Assembly: GCA_015478945.1 (NCBI GenBank)
Contig: JABUQX010028380.1
Coordinates: 45,001-56,117, forward strand
DNA length: 11,117 nt
From: Trachelipus rathkii
Lineage: Eukaryota > Arthropoda > Malacostraca > Isopoda > Trachelipodidae
Reading direction: 5' to 3'
Below are positions 1 to 7,621 of this stretch, piece by piece (position 1 is the first letter of the stretch; the number at the start of each line of letters is the position of its first letter). Both the position numbers and the translations under genes were made by a program. The notes beneath the pieces are model-generated. The model was given only the letters and a program-made list of their open reading frames with translations, was not told the origin of the DNA and did no database searches.

Positions 1-2
1 AC

Positions 3-60
3 AACACTTTAACAAAAAATAAAACAACTGTTATTTTAATTATTCTCAGCTGAGTTCTTA
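3..60 (-). repeat. Second copy of hAT 3' coding end
   Basis: A 16-base string (45-60) containing the palindrome CTCAGCTGAG is repeated exactly at 240-255, and similarity continues on its left side: ACTGTTATT and ACACTTTA occur in both copies, with short extra AT-rich insertions in this copy. In the 218-255 copy this string encodes LRTQLS of the hAT transposase end. So this is a partial duplicate of the transposase 3' coding end, lying about 180-195 bp beyond the first and running off the window edge. It could be a tandem duplication or the edge of a second nested element copy. Confidence 0.6.
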
Positions 61-184
61 ACGGTAATAATAAAGCGTCTTTATAAATAATAATTTGCAT
101 GTAAAAGAACTAACGTTTCTCGTAAAAATTCAAAAACTATGTATATAAAAAATTGAAATTTCGATAACTTTCTGCATATAAAAC

Positions 185-460
185 TTAACTTGATTTATAA
201 TAGAAACATAAGAAACATAAACACTTTACACTGTTATTACTCAGCTGAGTTCTTAGTTTGGTCGCAAACCGTGCTGCAGCTGCAAATGCTCTGTCTGATT
301 CAACTCAAGTTGGAGGTATAGATTTCAATGCAATCACAATTTTATTAACGTTAACGGGGTTTTCAACAGATGCGCCAAATATATCGAACTCTTTGGTGAA
401 ATTCTGAAATTCCTTGAGATTGATTGGGCTTGTGATCAAGAGCTGCTCTGAATAACACAT
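185..460 (-). other. hAT C-terminal dimerisation domain remnant
   Basis: This is the best preserved piece of the hAT transposase: about 91 codons in one frame with a single internal TGA (307-305) where relatives usually have serine in PPTSVESERAF. The pieces IPPT, VESDRAF, FATKLRTQLS and CLCFL are visible. The dimerisation domain closes hAT transposases, and the TAA at 187-185 sits where a natural stop is expected, only a few residues after CLCFL. It is probably all that would be found by a protein search in this part of the window. Confidence 0.82.
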
Positions 461-1141
461 TCAGATTTTTTTATTGCACACTCGAATTTCTGAAAGTGTA
501 TCTGTTAATTCTGACTTTCAGCTTCCTTTTTCTTCCTCAGACTCTGATGAATCAGATAAAAAATGTCGATGCTTTGTGTCAACAACGCATATTATATTAT
601 TATTATTCGCTTGCTGTTACAAATAAGATAGATCTGTTTGTCAAACCTTGCCACTCTGGCTCATACACCTTTCTGAATTTGCTAAAGTTTTTATTCATTT
701 AAGTAATTCAATCAGTAGTTTTTCCCCATTTCCTTTGTCTTGATATTAAGGTTTCCTTAACTTCTTTTGGTAAATGAGAATTTTTCTTAGTAGGTTTTTG
801 AATGATAAAAGATAAAAAAACTCCCTCATCTCTTAGAAGTGTTACACTAGTACTACAAAGTATTTTTGATCCAATTTTGACATTTCAAACCTCACACAAT
901 ATCATTTCATTCGACATACTCTGCTTCACATATTAGATTAATCACTTTATCACTTTCATAGCTTTCAAGCTATTCCATTTAGTATTATTAGAGTCCAGTA
1001 TCAGACTCATTCTTTCAAGATTGTGTGTGGATTTAATATAGTTTTGAAGAGTATAATTTTTCAAGGGAAACTTGCGAAACATATGCAAATCTTTCTTATT
1101 TTATTAATGTTATTTGGTATGTTAACTATACCAGGAATCAA
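185..1141 (-). pseudogene. Broken hAT transposase
   Basis: A relic of the DDE transposase of a hAT DNA transposon. Reading 5' to 3' on the minus strand: a stretch ending in INKIRKI lies near 1141-1090; after a frameshift comes ILDSNNTKWNSLKAM at about 1001-957, matching the hAT TRWNS signature (TKWNS at 983-969); an acidic SDSSESEEE patch lies near 550-530; and the C-terminal dimerisation domain is open from 460 to 185 apart from one TGA at 307-305. That domain contains ALKSIPPT, VESDRAF, AAARFATKLRTQLS and CLCFL in the family order, and closes with a TAA at 187-185. The catalytic core between 950 and 600 is too broken to read, and the N-terminal BED finger is not visible. An acidic short ORF starting at 1275 may be a further upstream piece. 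Several frameshifts and stops make activity impossible. The family call rests on motif order recalled from hAT proteins; subfamily is not determined. Confidence 0.8.
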
Positions 1142-1379
1142 ATTATCTCTGATATCTTCATTTGCTCATTATCAGAATTATGTTAGACGATTAAATTTGA
1201 TTGGAAATTTTCAGTTTCCTCCTCTTCTAGATCATTTTCGGCATACTTATCTGACCCCATCCACTTCAAATACATGACTATCGGTCTGTTTCTTCACTTT
1301 TCTTGTAAAGGACGTCGAACGGTAAAATGAATACTTTGTACATAGCACAAATAATGCCCACAACCGATCAATGAAACTT

Positions 1380-3289
1380 TTACAATGACACTTTCCTCTA
1401 CCACCCCTCCCTTCTCCCCATTTTGCTAACCCCCATGGCCCCCCTTTACCCTTTCTTCAGATCCTTATATTCATCCTTAAACTAAAGCCTCTAAATGATA
1501 CCCCATTCCCTGGCATGCGCCGACCGGTTAACAAACTATATATATTATATTTATTACTAAATTGCTTCTCCACACCTAGCATAGAATTTGCCCATTAAGA
1601 TGTCCCTAATATAAATAATACTATATATATAACTTGAAACATACATTGACTTATAGATTATTCATATATTATATAATGTTCTCTATATTCCAGGGTACAC
1701 ATTAGTCTTCACTGACTATTTACAATAACACATAATAGAGCTTATACCCACATTACAATCCAACTGCTATGTATAATAGACTACCTAGGCCTCAATACTA
1801 TAAAAGACTTAGTACATCTATTATATAAATATATTTTACAATCACATAACTGATATTTAAATATTTTAGTCATATATTATATAACCAATAGTGCCACATG
1901 TTTAAACACATAGGCATTACTACATACTTTAACATATATACCAGTACAATTATTTAAATAACCAGCGTCGTACATGTATCAAATATCCATCCCATTCTCA
2001 TCCACATATATACTACTATATCCCCACATAAACTACCTTTAATTCAGACACATTGCCAGCTACTCACCATTTTCTACCCACATAACTTTCAATTCACTAA
2101 AGGTAACTAGTCCTCACTGTACACAACCATAATGCACTAACTATCTATATTCATTGTTTTAACTATTATACAAAAGACACCTCCTTTATACCACTCCTGC
2201 CAAATCTCTCCACCTCAAGTGAGTCCTCTCACGATAACTCTATAGTATATCAGATTACTCTCCAATCACCAAATAATTCCTGAAATATCACTCTAACCGA
2301 CACACCCAATATTCCATCACCTCTCTATATATATACTTAAATAATTACGGTATTAGTCGCTCGGTTGATGCACTCGTCGGCCAACCGAGTTAGTGAACAC
2401 CACTATTCTAGGTCTCAATACTACTCTCCTATCAAACCCATTTACATAGGCGAAATCACTTGCTTGGTTATTTTCACGACCCCAATTCTACCATGTCCAA
2501 ACGCCCCCACTCTTCACATTTTCTTTATTAACCCTTGACACTCATACTCTTATCGAAATTTCTTTATCTGATATTATTTAACATGTAAAGCCTTCCTTAC
2601 TCATTTAAAAAATACATAATAATTAACAGCACAACTGAATAATAAATAACACTTAAGCAATCATAATCATCTAAGAATAATACATAAATACCTAACAAAG
2701 TGTGCAACTAATAATGAATCACAAACTCTCATAAAAATAAATGAATTATAATAACCTCCTCAATACAATAGAAGATTAAATCACTCTTAAAATAGTAAAT
2801 CATTATAATAAATAATAATAGTTTTTAAAGTAAGGGTCTAATAATTGTAAATAGACATATGAAACTCGATAGGACGATGAGTAGTAGGTGAGTGTGTGTT
2901 GACACTCCATTATTATATTCTTAACACACGTACCTACTAAATATATCAGTATCATACTATACCCACTCATATAATATGCTTAATTCTACTATACTATCGT
3001 CATATAAATACTTTTATAGATTATCCATTTACATGAAAGAATCCATCACCATTAAACATATAAATATTCTAACTAATACACATGAGAGAACCTAGCAGAC
3101 TTACCTAAATTATTAACCCTATCATTAACACTAACCTTGTGACAATGCAGCCATATAAATCACCTAAAAATACTAAATTGAAATGGGTATCAGTATGCTC
3201 CATCCATTATACACTCAATCATGCTTCTGATATATGTATGTATGTAAATTATTCTGAATAAGCACGTCACCACGATCAGCATCGATCAT
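1380..3289. other. AT-rich, G-poor DNA with no readable gene
   Basis: No convincing coding sequence, RNA gene or long repeat is seen on either strand. The base skew continues from the LINE at 3290-4567, so it may be the element's missing 3' half and 3' untranslated region decayed past recognition, or another element in the same orientation. A short C-rich stretch at 1391-1460 and a small GC-richer hairpin at 2360-2389 stand out. A locally G-richer patch sits at 2865-2905. The shape of the sequence recalls mitochondrial control regions, but no mitochondrial gene motif supports that. Confidence 0.5.
2360..2389. repeat. Short perfect hairpin, 8-bp stem
   Basis: CTCGGTTG at 2360-2367 pairs exactly with CAACCGAG at 2382-2389 around a 14-base loop. 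This lies in a 45-base patch (about 2350-2395) that is far richer in GC and CpG than its surroundings. On the minus strand it could be part of the decayed LINE's 3' region. Function unknown. Confidence 0.5.
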
Positions 3290-4567
3290 ACGCGTCTACT
3301 CTGACGACTTCTTCGACCAATTATACCAGCATAGATTATCCCTACAACAAACTCAATAAACCATTCCCCTATAGTTTTCCACAGTTCCCTTTATCTCCCT
3401 TACCGCTCCCAATCCCTCGGAACTATACCCTCCAATATAAACGCTTTTATTACACAACTTCAAGATCCAAATCATATCATCATCTTGCCTCCCATTCTTT
3501 GATCATTTCACGAGTCAATTTCATCCTATTACCTGCAGATTTACCATTCTTCAACTTTCTCACTCTACCCATTTCCTCCTTCTTTGCTAATAACCTCATC
3601 CCCAATACCTATTCCTTCTTGCACCATTCAAACCAACACACAGTCACTATCACCTCTTCGTTACTAGCCAATATTATACAGCATTTTTTCTTAAGTGTTT
3701 CTTTCGCACACTCCGCCTCACATCCATTTCATTCAGTTAACAAAAACACCATCCCTAATATTTTCTGAGCGGGTTCCCCTTATTCTAATTTTTAACCTTA
3801 CGCTTCCTTCCAGAAGAGCTTCCTATTCCCTTGTATGTCCCCATTCATCCTCCTTCCAAAACTGCTTCATTTACTCTTTCTTTTTATATTTTGGCCTTTT
3901 TTAGCATTTTCTTTTTCCTTCTTATATAATCCCAAGGCATCTTTCTTTTGAAAACTTCATCATTTTGATTTTAGTACATTTGCAACCACGCTTTCTTTTT
4001 TATTTTTACCGCTTGCATCACCCCTTCATTCCACCACTCACTTGTTTAGCATTCCATACTTCCTACTTTAGCATACCCACAGTACTTCTTTTTTGCGCAC
4101 TACTAACAACCACTTTCCTTCATTTGCTTCCAGATTTATCAGTTTTCAACTTGTTCACATTCAACATGCAATTTACAAAGCGAGATGAAATACCTTTACT
4201 TATCACCTTGTTCACTAAACTTCTCACTCTTATTTTACCCTCTTCCTTCTGTATCACCTTCCTCTCCATCCAAGTCCCCCACTAACTACTAAATTTTACA
4301 TAGAACAATATAATGATTTGATATTCCCATACCTAAACCCCTCACTGATTTAAACATCCAACATGTACTTCAACATCTCCTTCTCACCAACACAAAATCA
4401 AATCATTACTTTTTCACTTCGATACCATCTCTACCTACACCAACTATAGGTATACTTATGGATACTTTTGTGTTTTAAAGAAAGTATTACTTACACACAC
4501 CTCTCTCCTCACAGAAATCAATCACCCTCCTACCATTCTCATTTTCTCCTGGAAACCCCAAAAACCA
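3290..4567 (-). mobile_element. Broken APE-type LINE (endonuclease and RT parts)
   Basis: A decayed non-LTR retrotransposon on the minus strand. In order: endonuclease C-terminal part with PGENENG at 4552-4532, then VIDFCEERG and SNTFFK, then VRGLGMGISNHYIV, where SNH (4321-4313) stands for the catalytic SDH of APE endonucleases. A linker follows with SEWWNEGV (WWNE at 4036-4025) and a lysine-rich KIKKKAW stretch. The start of the reverse transcriptase has RKLKNGKSAG (KLKNGKSAG at 3557-3531) and TREMIKE, then MIWILKLCNK, and NYRGM at 3376-3362 where relatives have NYRGISLLSVVGKIYAGIL. Beyond about 3290 the reading is lost, so motif A, motif B and FADD are not seen. Frame changes and stops are frequent. 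The 5' end of the endonuclease is missing, cut at the (AT)n tract. The linker and NYRGI style resemble RTE/Jockey-like elements widespread in arthropods; the clade is uncertain. Confidence 0.82.
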
Positions 4568-4582
4568 CCTGTTATACTATTC

Positions 4583-4718
4583 TTATATATATATAATAAT
4601 ATATATATATATATATAATATATATATAATATAATTATATATATTATATAAATTATATATATATATATAATATATATATATATATTTATATATATACTGT
4701 ATATATTATATATATAAA
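4583..4718. repeat. (AT)n microsatellite
   Basis: About 135 bases of almost pure alternating A and T with occasional slips such as AATA and ATTTA. It sits exactly at the 5' break of the LINE at 3290-4567, so it either grew at the insertion junction or replaced the element's front. Such a tract is self-complementary and could extrude as a cruciform. Confidence 0.95.
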
Positions 4719-5131
4719 TCCGTATTAAGTAGTCAATAAATTTAGGCTAAAGGTATTGGATAATACTGTATAATTTAAAACATCTTTAATATACATAAAA
4801 AGAGGTAATTTTTTTAAAAAAAACAAAAAAAAACGTTTTTTTTCAAAAAAAAAAAAAAAAAAAATTTCACAACCCTAGGTGTATATAGTTGGGGAGATAA
4901 TCTTTTTTAAGTCATTTTTTATATACTCAAAATGTTTTAAAAAATTTCCAAAAAATTTTTTTATTGAAAATTTGTTCTATGCCCAGATTCAAAACTGTTG
5001 CATATACAGAAAATGATCTAAATAAAATGTATCTCTCTCTCAACTACAAAAGCCCTGAAAATTCCATGTTGATCGGATGACCAGAAAATAAATTAGTGCA
5101 ATTTTTTGGTAATAGACCAATCTACATCATA
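4719..5131. other. Non-coding DNA with homopolymer runs
   Basis: No gene is seen. It contains a perfect palindrome of eight A, CG, eight T at 4826-4843, followed immediately by C and a 20-base A run (4845-4864). The A run could be the poly(A) tail of a retroposon inserted on the plus strand, but the 120 bases before it show no SINE promoter boxes or other identity. The rest up to the TA element is AT-rich with a short (TC)n at about 5031-5040. Confidence 0.6.
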
Positions 5132-5133
5132 TA
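5132..5133. repeat. TA target duplication, left
   Basis: TA directly before the left terminal repeat at 5134; matched by TA at 6086-6087 directly after the right terminal repeat. Two bases alone could be chance in AT-rich DNA, so the support comes from their exact placement outside both repeat ends. Confidence 0.6.
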
Positions 5134-5150
5134 GCGTCGGGTGGGGTGAC
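5134..5150 (+). repeat. Left terminal inverted repeat
   Basis: GCGTCGGGTGGGGTGAC, matched by the right end at 6069-6085 on the opposite strand with 2 mismatches in 17. It runs straight into the first copy of the internal motif (5143-5158). Confidence 0.78.
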
Positions 5151-5322
5151 TTGGACCACTTTAGGTATAACTTCGTCTCCCGACTTTCCCCTAATGAACT
5201 TTTTGGAATTTTTTTTTTTCTGAAATTCAAGGCCATATAGTAGGTAATAAGCACACAAAAAAATAATAATGTAATCTAATTAATAAAAAGTTTATTAAAC
5301 TTAATGATAAAGGCTCATTCAG

Positions 5323-5687
5323 CGTAAAAATTGATGATGGGTTGAATCAGACCACCATTGATGGGTGAATCAAACCATTTGTTTAAATTCCTCTTTTACG
5401 TATAAATTCAATTTTATATTTTAATTTTTACTTAATATAATAATTGTTTATCATATTAAAATTAGTAATAAATAATAAAAATGTCAATAATGATACATAA
5501 AATAAAAATTTTGACACTTTTTGGAATTCGTATTTTTTATATAAATTTCATTTTTATTTTAAATTTTACTTAATATAAGTAACTATTTATTATATTTAAA
5601 TTAATTATACGTAATAAAAATGTCAATAATAATACTAAAATACGAAAAACAATGGTGGTCCGATTCACCCCTTCATCAATTTTTACG
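5323..5687. repeat. Internal inverted repeat inside the TA element
   Basis: 5323-5360 and the reverse complement of 5650-5687 agree at 35 of 38 positions, so they could fold back as a long stem around 289 bases. Each arm includes one copy of the GGGTGAATCGGACCA-type motif, and a further copy lies just beside each arm (5363-5377 inside the left arm, 5691-5705 outside the right arm). This looks like an element nested in, or rebuilt from, ends of a related element. Confidence 0.75.
5401..5640 (+). repeat. Two-copy direct repeat, 139-bp spacing
   Basis: The stretch starting TATAAATT at 5401 is repeated from 5540, and AAAATGTCAATAAT recurs at the same 139-base offset (ATGTCAATAA at 5481 and 5620). 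About 100 bases of each unit align with scattered substitutions and small gaps. Both units lie within the loop of the internal inverted repeat. Confidence 0.7.
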
Positions 5688-6068
5688 GCAGGGTGAATCG
5701 GACCAAGTTAAGTCCCGTGATTTTGCCACTAATACTGTTTGGAACAAAAATTTACTTTGCCAGTTTAAAGCTACAATACTCGAGTGTATACACTGAAAAA
5801 ATAATTAAAATCCATCCACAATTTTTCATTTTATAACAAAGTTAAAAAAATTCACATTCTTCAAAAGTTGCAATTTTTATTGTTAATTTTATTTTGCTAC
5901 CCTAATTTGATTATATTTTTTAAAAATATAAAAACTCTCTAGAATTAAAGATGATCTAAATAAAACTTGTAGTACTACCGCGTGGCTATTAAATGAGCAA
6001 ATTTTTTATTTTATTTTTTATTTTATTTAGAGTGGACCGAATCACCCCTCTAAAAAAAGCCGGGCCCG

Positions 6069-6085
6069 GTCATCCCGCCCGACGC
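6069..6085 (-). repeat. Right terminal inverted repeat
   Basis: Reverse complement reads GCGTCGGGCGGGATGAC, 15 of 17 identical to the left end. The next bases inward (GGGCCCGG) have drifted, but a further variant motif copy lies at 6033-6048. Confidence 0.78.
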
Positions 6086-6249
6086 TAGTTCAAATTTCAA
6101 GTCATTTCGACAAAAATTGTAGGAGAGTAATAAAAAAATGTCAAAAACATGGTTTTTCTTCAAATGAAAATACAAAGCAAAGCAATAGAGAGAGAGAAAA
6201 ATAAGGAACTAGGCTCAACTAGCCCAAATAGTCAACAGGGAAAATGGTT

Positions 6250-6362
6250 GACAGGTCAAATGGTCAACACAGCAAAAAAAAAATTTCCCCTACAGCCCTC
6301 GGCAGATTTTAGAATAGGTTAGGTTAAGTTTTGTTGGATTTGTTAGAGAAACTCTAAATAAA

Positions 6363-6406
<44 letters not shown>

Positions 6407-6425
6407 TTTGACCATTTGACCTGTC
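6250..6425. repeat. Inverted repeat around a poly(T) run
   Basis: GACAGGTCAAATGGTCAA at 6250-6267 is exactly reverse-complemented at 6408-6425, and an AAAATGGT-type extension continues outward on both sides with a small gap. The enclosed 140 bases contain an A run (about 6274-6283) and 33 consecutive T (6368-6400). This could be a small foldback element that has taken up a retroposon tail, or a degenerate MITE. No clear target duplication was found. Confidence 0.65.
6368..6400. repeat. Poly(T) run, 33 bases
   Basis: Thirty-three T without interruption. Read on the minus strand it could be a retroposon poly(A) tail, whose body would then lie at higher coordinates (6401 onward). No SINE or LINE motif was seen there. 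Confidence 0.9.
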
Positions 6426-6682
6426 TACGACCATTTTATACTAGCTTGAAAAATACCTGAAAAGGTTCAGAAAAAAAAAAAACTGGAGTATGCTTTTTTA
6501 TTTGGTGCAAATTGTCTAAAAATTCTGACCATTTCTGGTTAAAAGCATATTGTGAAAAATTCCATTCCCAAAATCAAAACGAGTCCATAAATGATTAAAG
6601 TTGAAAAAATTGTCTTGATACTTAATATTCTTATTATATATTTTTTTGCTTAAATGATTTGACCTAATTTAAAGTCTTAATA
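6426..6682. other. Non-coding AT-rich DNA before the candidate exon
   Basis: Nothing recognisable apart from an A run at about 6470-6481 and the approach to the acceptor at 6702. If the exon is real this is the end of an intron. Confidence 0.5.
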
Positions 6683-6702
6683 TATTTTATTCTTACTTGC
6701 AG
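6683..6702 (+). promoter_or_regulatory. Candidate splice acceptor
   Basis: A pyrimidine-rich TTTTATTCTTACTTGCAG-type sequence ends with AG at 6701-6702, directly before an open frame. This is a textbook acceptor and the main reason to read the following ORF as an exon and not as an intact gene beginning at its ATG. Confidence 0.55.
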
Positions 6703-7239
6703 AAAAATTATTAAGGAATATGGAATCTAATAATTTAGATTCAGTTACTGACCACTCTGATGTAAATGAAGAGTTGAATGCTGATGAACCAATAACTATA
6801 AAAGGGCCGATAATACAAATAAGGAAAAATATAGAGGCAAATTTAGAAGGTAAACAATGCAACCTTGATAATTTAATAAATAATGAAGAAAGAAAGCCAG
6901 AAAACTCCAAAGATATTGTATATACCTCAGAGCGCCTTTCTAGTAAAATACCCAAGGATAGGCATATTTTAAAGTTAAAATCACGAAGAAAGAGTAAAGA
7001 AAATGTTGTACGGGTTAAAAATAAATTTTCAGAATCCTCTCTCGAGTATATATCTTCAGAGCTGAAAGGAGTCATATTCTCTGCTTGGATTAATGAAAGA
7101 GAGTATATTGATAACTTAAAGTCGTACAGAGACATAGTGGAAATTGATGAATGGGAAAGTGATCTTACTCAGAAACTTAAGCAAGTAATGAAAGGAGTTA
7201 GAGGGGTAATGGAAGGAACAAAGTGGATCAACATTACAG
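6703..7239 (+). CDS. Candidate internal or first coding exon, unknown protein
   Basis: I do not recognise this protein. The frame is open from the acceptor through an ATG at 6720 to a donor-like CAG/GTATTG after 7239, giving 173 codons from the ATG plus one base (phase 1). Five sense codons (K-L-L-R-N) lie between acceptor and ATG, so the ATG may be internal or the true start. The protein is hydrophilic: acidic near residues 10-25, basic near residues 83-102 (KLKSRRKSK, a possible nuclear localisation signal), then a helical-looking tail with SAWINERE, EIDEWESD and KQVMKGVRGVMEG. There is no signal peptide and no membrane segment before the donor. Codon use and lack of stops over about 540 bases in AT-rich DNA favour real coding; a frame on the opposite strand at 7135-6677 overlaps but lacks splice context. 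It shows no transposase, gag or reverse transcriptase motif, so a host gene is likelier than a transposon gene. Confidence 0.55.
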
Positions 7240-7245
7240 GTATTG
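7240..7245 (+). promoter_or_regulatory. Candidate splice donor
   Basis: CAG/GTATTG at 7239/7240 follows the coding-like region. The frame stays open past it for 51 bases to a TTTTAG at 7285-7290, so 7240-7290 could also be a 51-base in-frame mini-intron or retained sequence. After the donor the bases become T-rich and the encoded residues become hydrophobic, which fits intron. Confidence 0.5.
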
Positions 7246-7290
7246 GTGTTTTTGTATATAAACTTTATTTTATTTGTATTAAAATTTTAG

Positions 7291-7298
7291 CTGTATAC
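7291..7298 (+). repeat. 8-bp target duplication of hAT MITE, left
   Basis: CTGTATAC, exactly repeated at 7528-7535 on the far side of the element. The duplicated target lies right after TTTTAG (7285-7290). Confidence 0.92.
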
Positions 7299-7527
7299 CA
7301 GTGGTTCCCAAACTTTTCCTATTCGTGACACCCTTTCTTAATTCATGTTTACCAAAGGCACCCTATGTCAAGCTCTAATTATTTTTTCTTTTAATAATCA
7401 TTTATTATTTTAGTTTTATTATTTTATTAGAAGATTAAATTGAAAATAGAAATAAAATTATGAAATATTTCTAATGTTTCATGTCACTTCTGTAGGGAAA
7501 CTGCGGCACACACTTTGATAACCACTG
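7299..7527. mobile_element. Non-autonomous hAT element (MITE), 229 bp
   Basis: The ends read CAGTGGTTCCCAAACTTTT on the left and, reverse-complemented, CAGTGGTTATCAAAGTGTG on the right: 14 of 19 identical, with the CAGTGGTT start usual for many hAT elements. Perfect 8-bp target duplications CTGTATAC flank it at 7291-7298 and 7528-7535, the duplication length of hAT. It holds no ORF and its middle is AT-rich. The ends differ from those of the hairpin element at 7700, so the two had different transposase sources. The perfect duplications suggest it is younger than the rest of the relics here. Confidence 0.92.
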
Positions 7528-7535
7528 CTGTATAC
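7528..7535 (+). repeat. 8-bp target duplication of hAT MITE, right
   Basis: CTGTATAC, identical to 7291-7298, directly after the right terminal repeat CCACTG. Confidence 0.92.
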
Positions 7536-7621
7536 TTTAGTTTCTATTAACTTTTAAGCAAGACTTATGATTGTAGATGAAAAGAAAAAAAACGTCTGCA
7601 TTCCATAGTAAAAAGATTCAG

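Larger units (their letters stand above)
1290..4570. other. Block depleted of G on the plus strand
   Basis: Over about 3.3 kb the plus strand has very few G. Hand counts per 60 bases: the line at 2041 has about 3 G against 19 C, 2161 about 3 against 21, 3541 about 1 against 22, and 4021 about 3 against 24. The flanks at 961 and after 4741 are much closer to balanced. The skew begins gradually near 1290-1400 and stops sharply at the (AT)n tract. Its right part is the sense-antisense footprint of a minus-strand LINE, whose coding strand would then be G-rich and C-poor. The left part keeps the skew without a readable protein. Confidence 0.75.
5134..6085. mobile_element. Non-autonomous TA-flanked DNA transposon, 952 bp
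   Basis: The ends form terminal inverted repeats: left GCGTCGGGTGGGGTGAC against the reverse complement of the right end GCGTCGGGCGGGATGAC, 15 of 17 identical, with weaker pairing further in. TA dinucleotides flank it at 5132-5133 and 6086-6087, as expected for transposases that target TA (Tc1/mariner/pogo group and some others). There is no ORF, so it depends on an outside transposase. Inside are six copies of a motif close to GGGTGAATCGGACCA, a 38-bp inverted repeat (5323-5360 with 5650-5687), and a roughly 100-bp direct repeat at a spacing of 139 bp. The ends and the motif are GC-rich, while the interior is strongly AT-rich. The superfamily cannot be fixed from the ends alone. Confidence 0.78.

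Noticed and set aside
45..255. A 16-bp direct repeat read as target duplication of a 180-bp insert
   Set aside because: The repeated bases encode a conserved transposase segment and similarity extends beyond 16 bp, so it is a sequence duplication.
249..451. Two overlapping plus-strand frames of about 50 codons each
   Set aside because: Both are antisense to the hAT dimerisation domain, which explains the coding-like composition.
496..702. 68-codon plus-strand frame
   Set aside because: It lies antisense to the decayed hAT transposase and has no motif of its own.
1540..3250. Nuclear copy of mitochondrial control region
   Set aside because: Strand skew and AT content are suggestive, but no tRNA, rRNA or mitochondrial protein motif is present, and a LINE in the same skewed block is a simpler source.
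3499..4285. Three plus-strand frames of 69-106 codons
   Set aside because: They lie opposite the minus-strand LINE and are open mainly because G is rare, which removes TAG and TGA stops.
6313..6330. Telomere-like TTAGG units
   Set aside because: Only about two adjacent units (GGTTAGGTTA), which is expected by chance in AT-rich DNA.
6677..7135. Open frame of 152 codons on the minus strand
   Set aside because: It overlaps the plus-strand candidate exon, is rich in S, L and F as expected of an antisense shadow, and lacks splice or start context.
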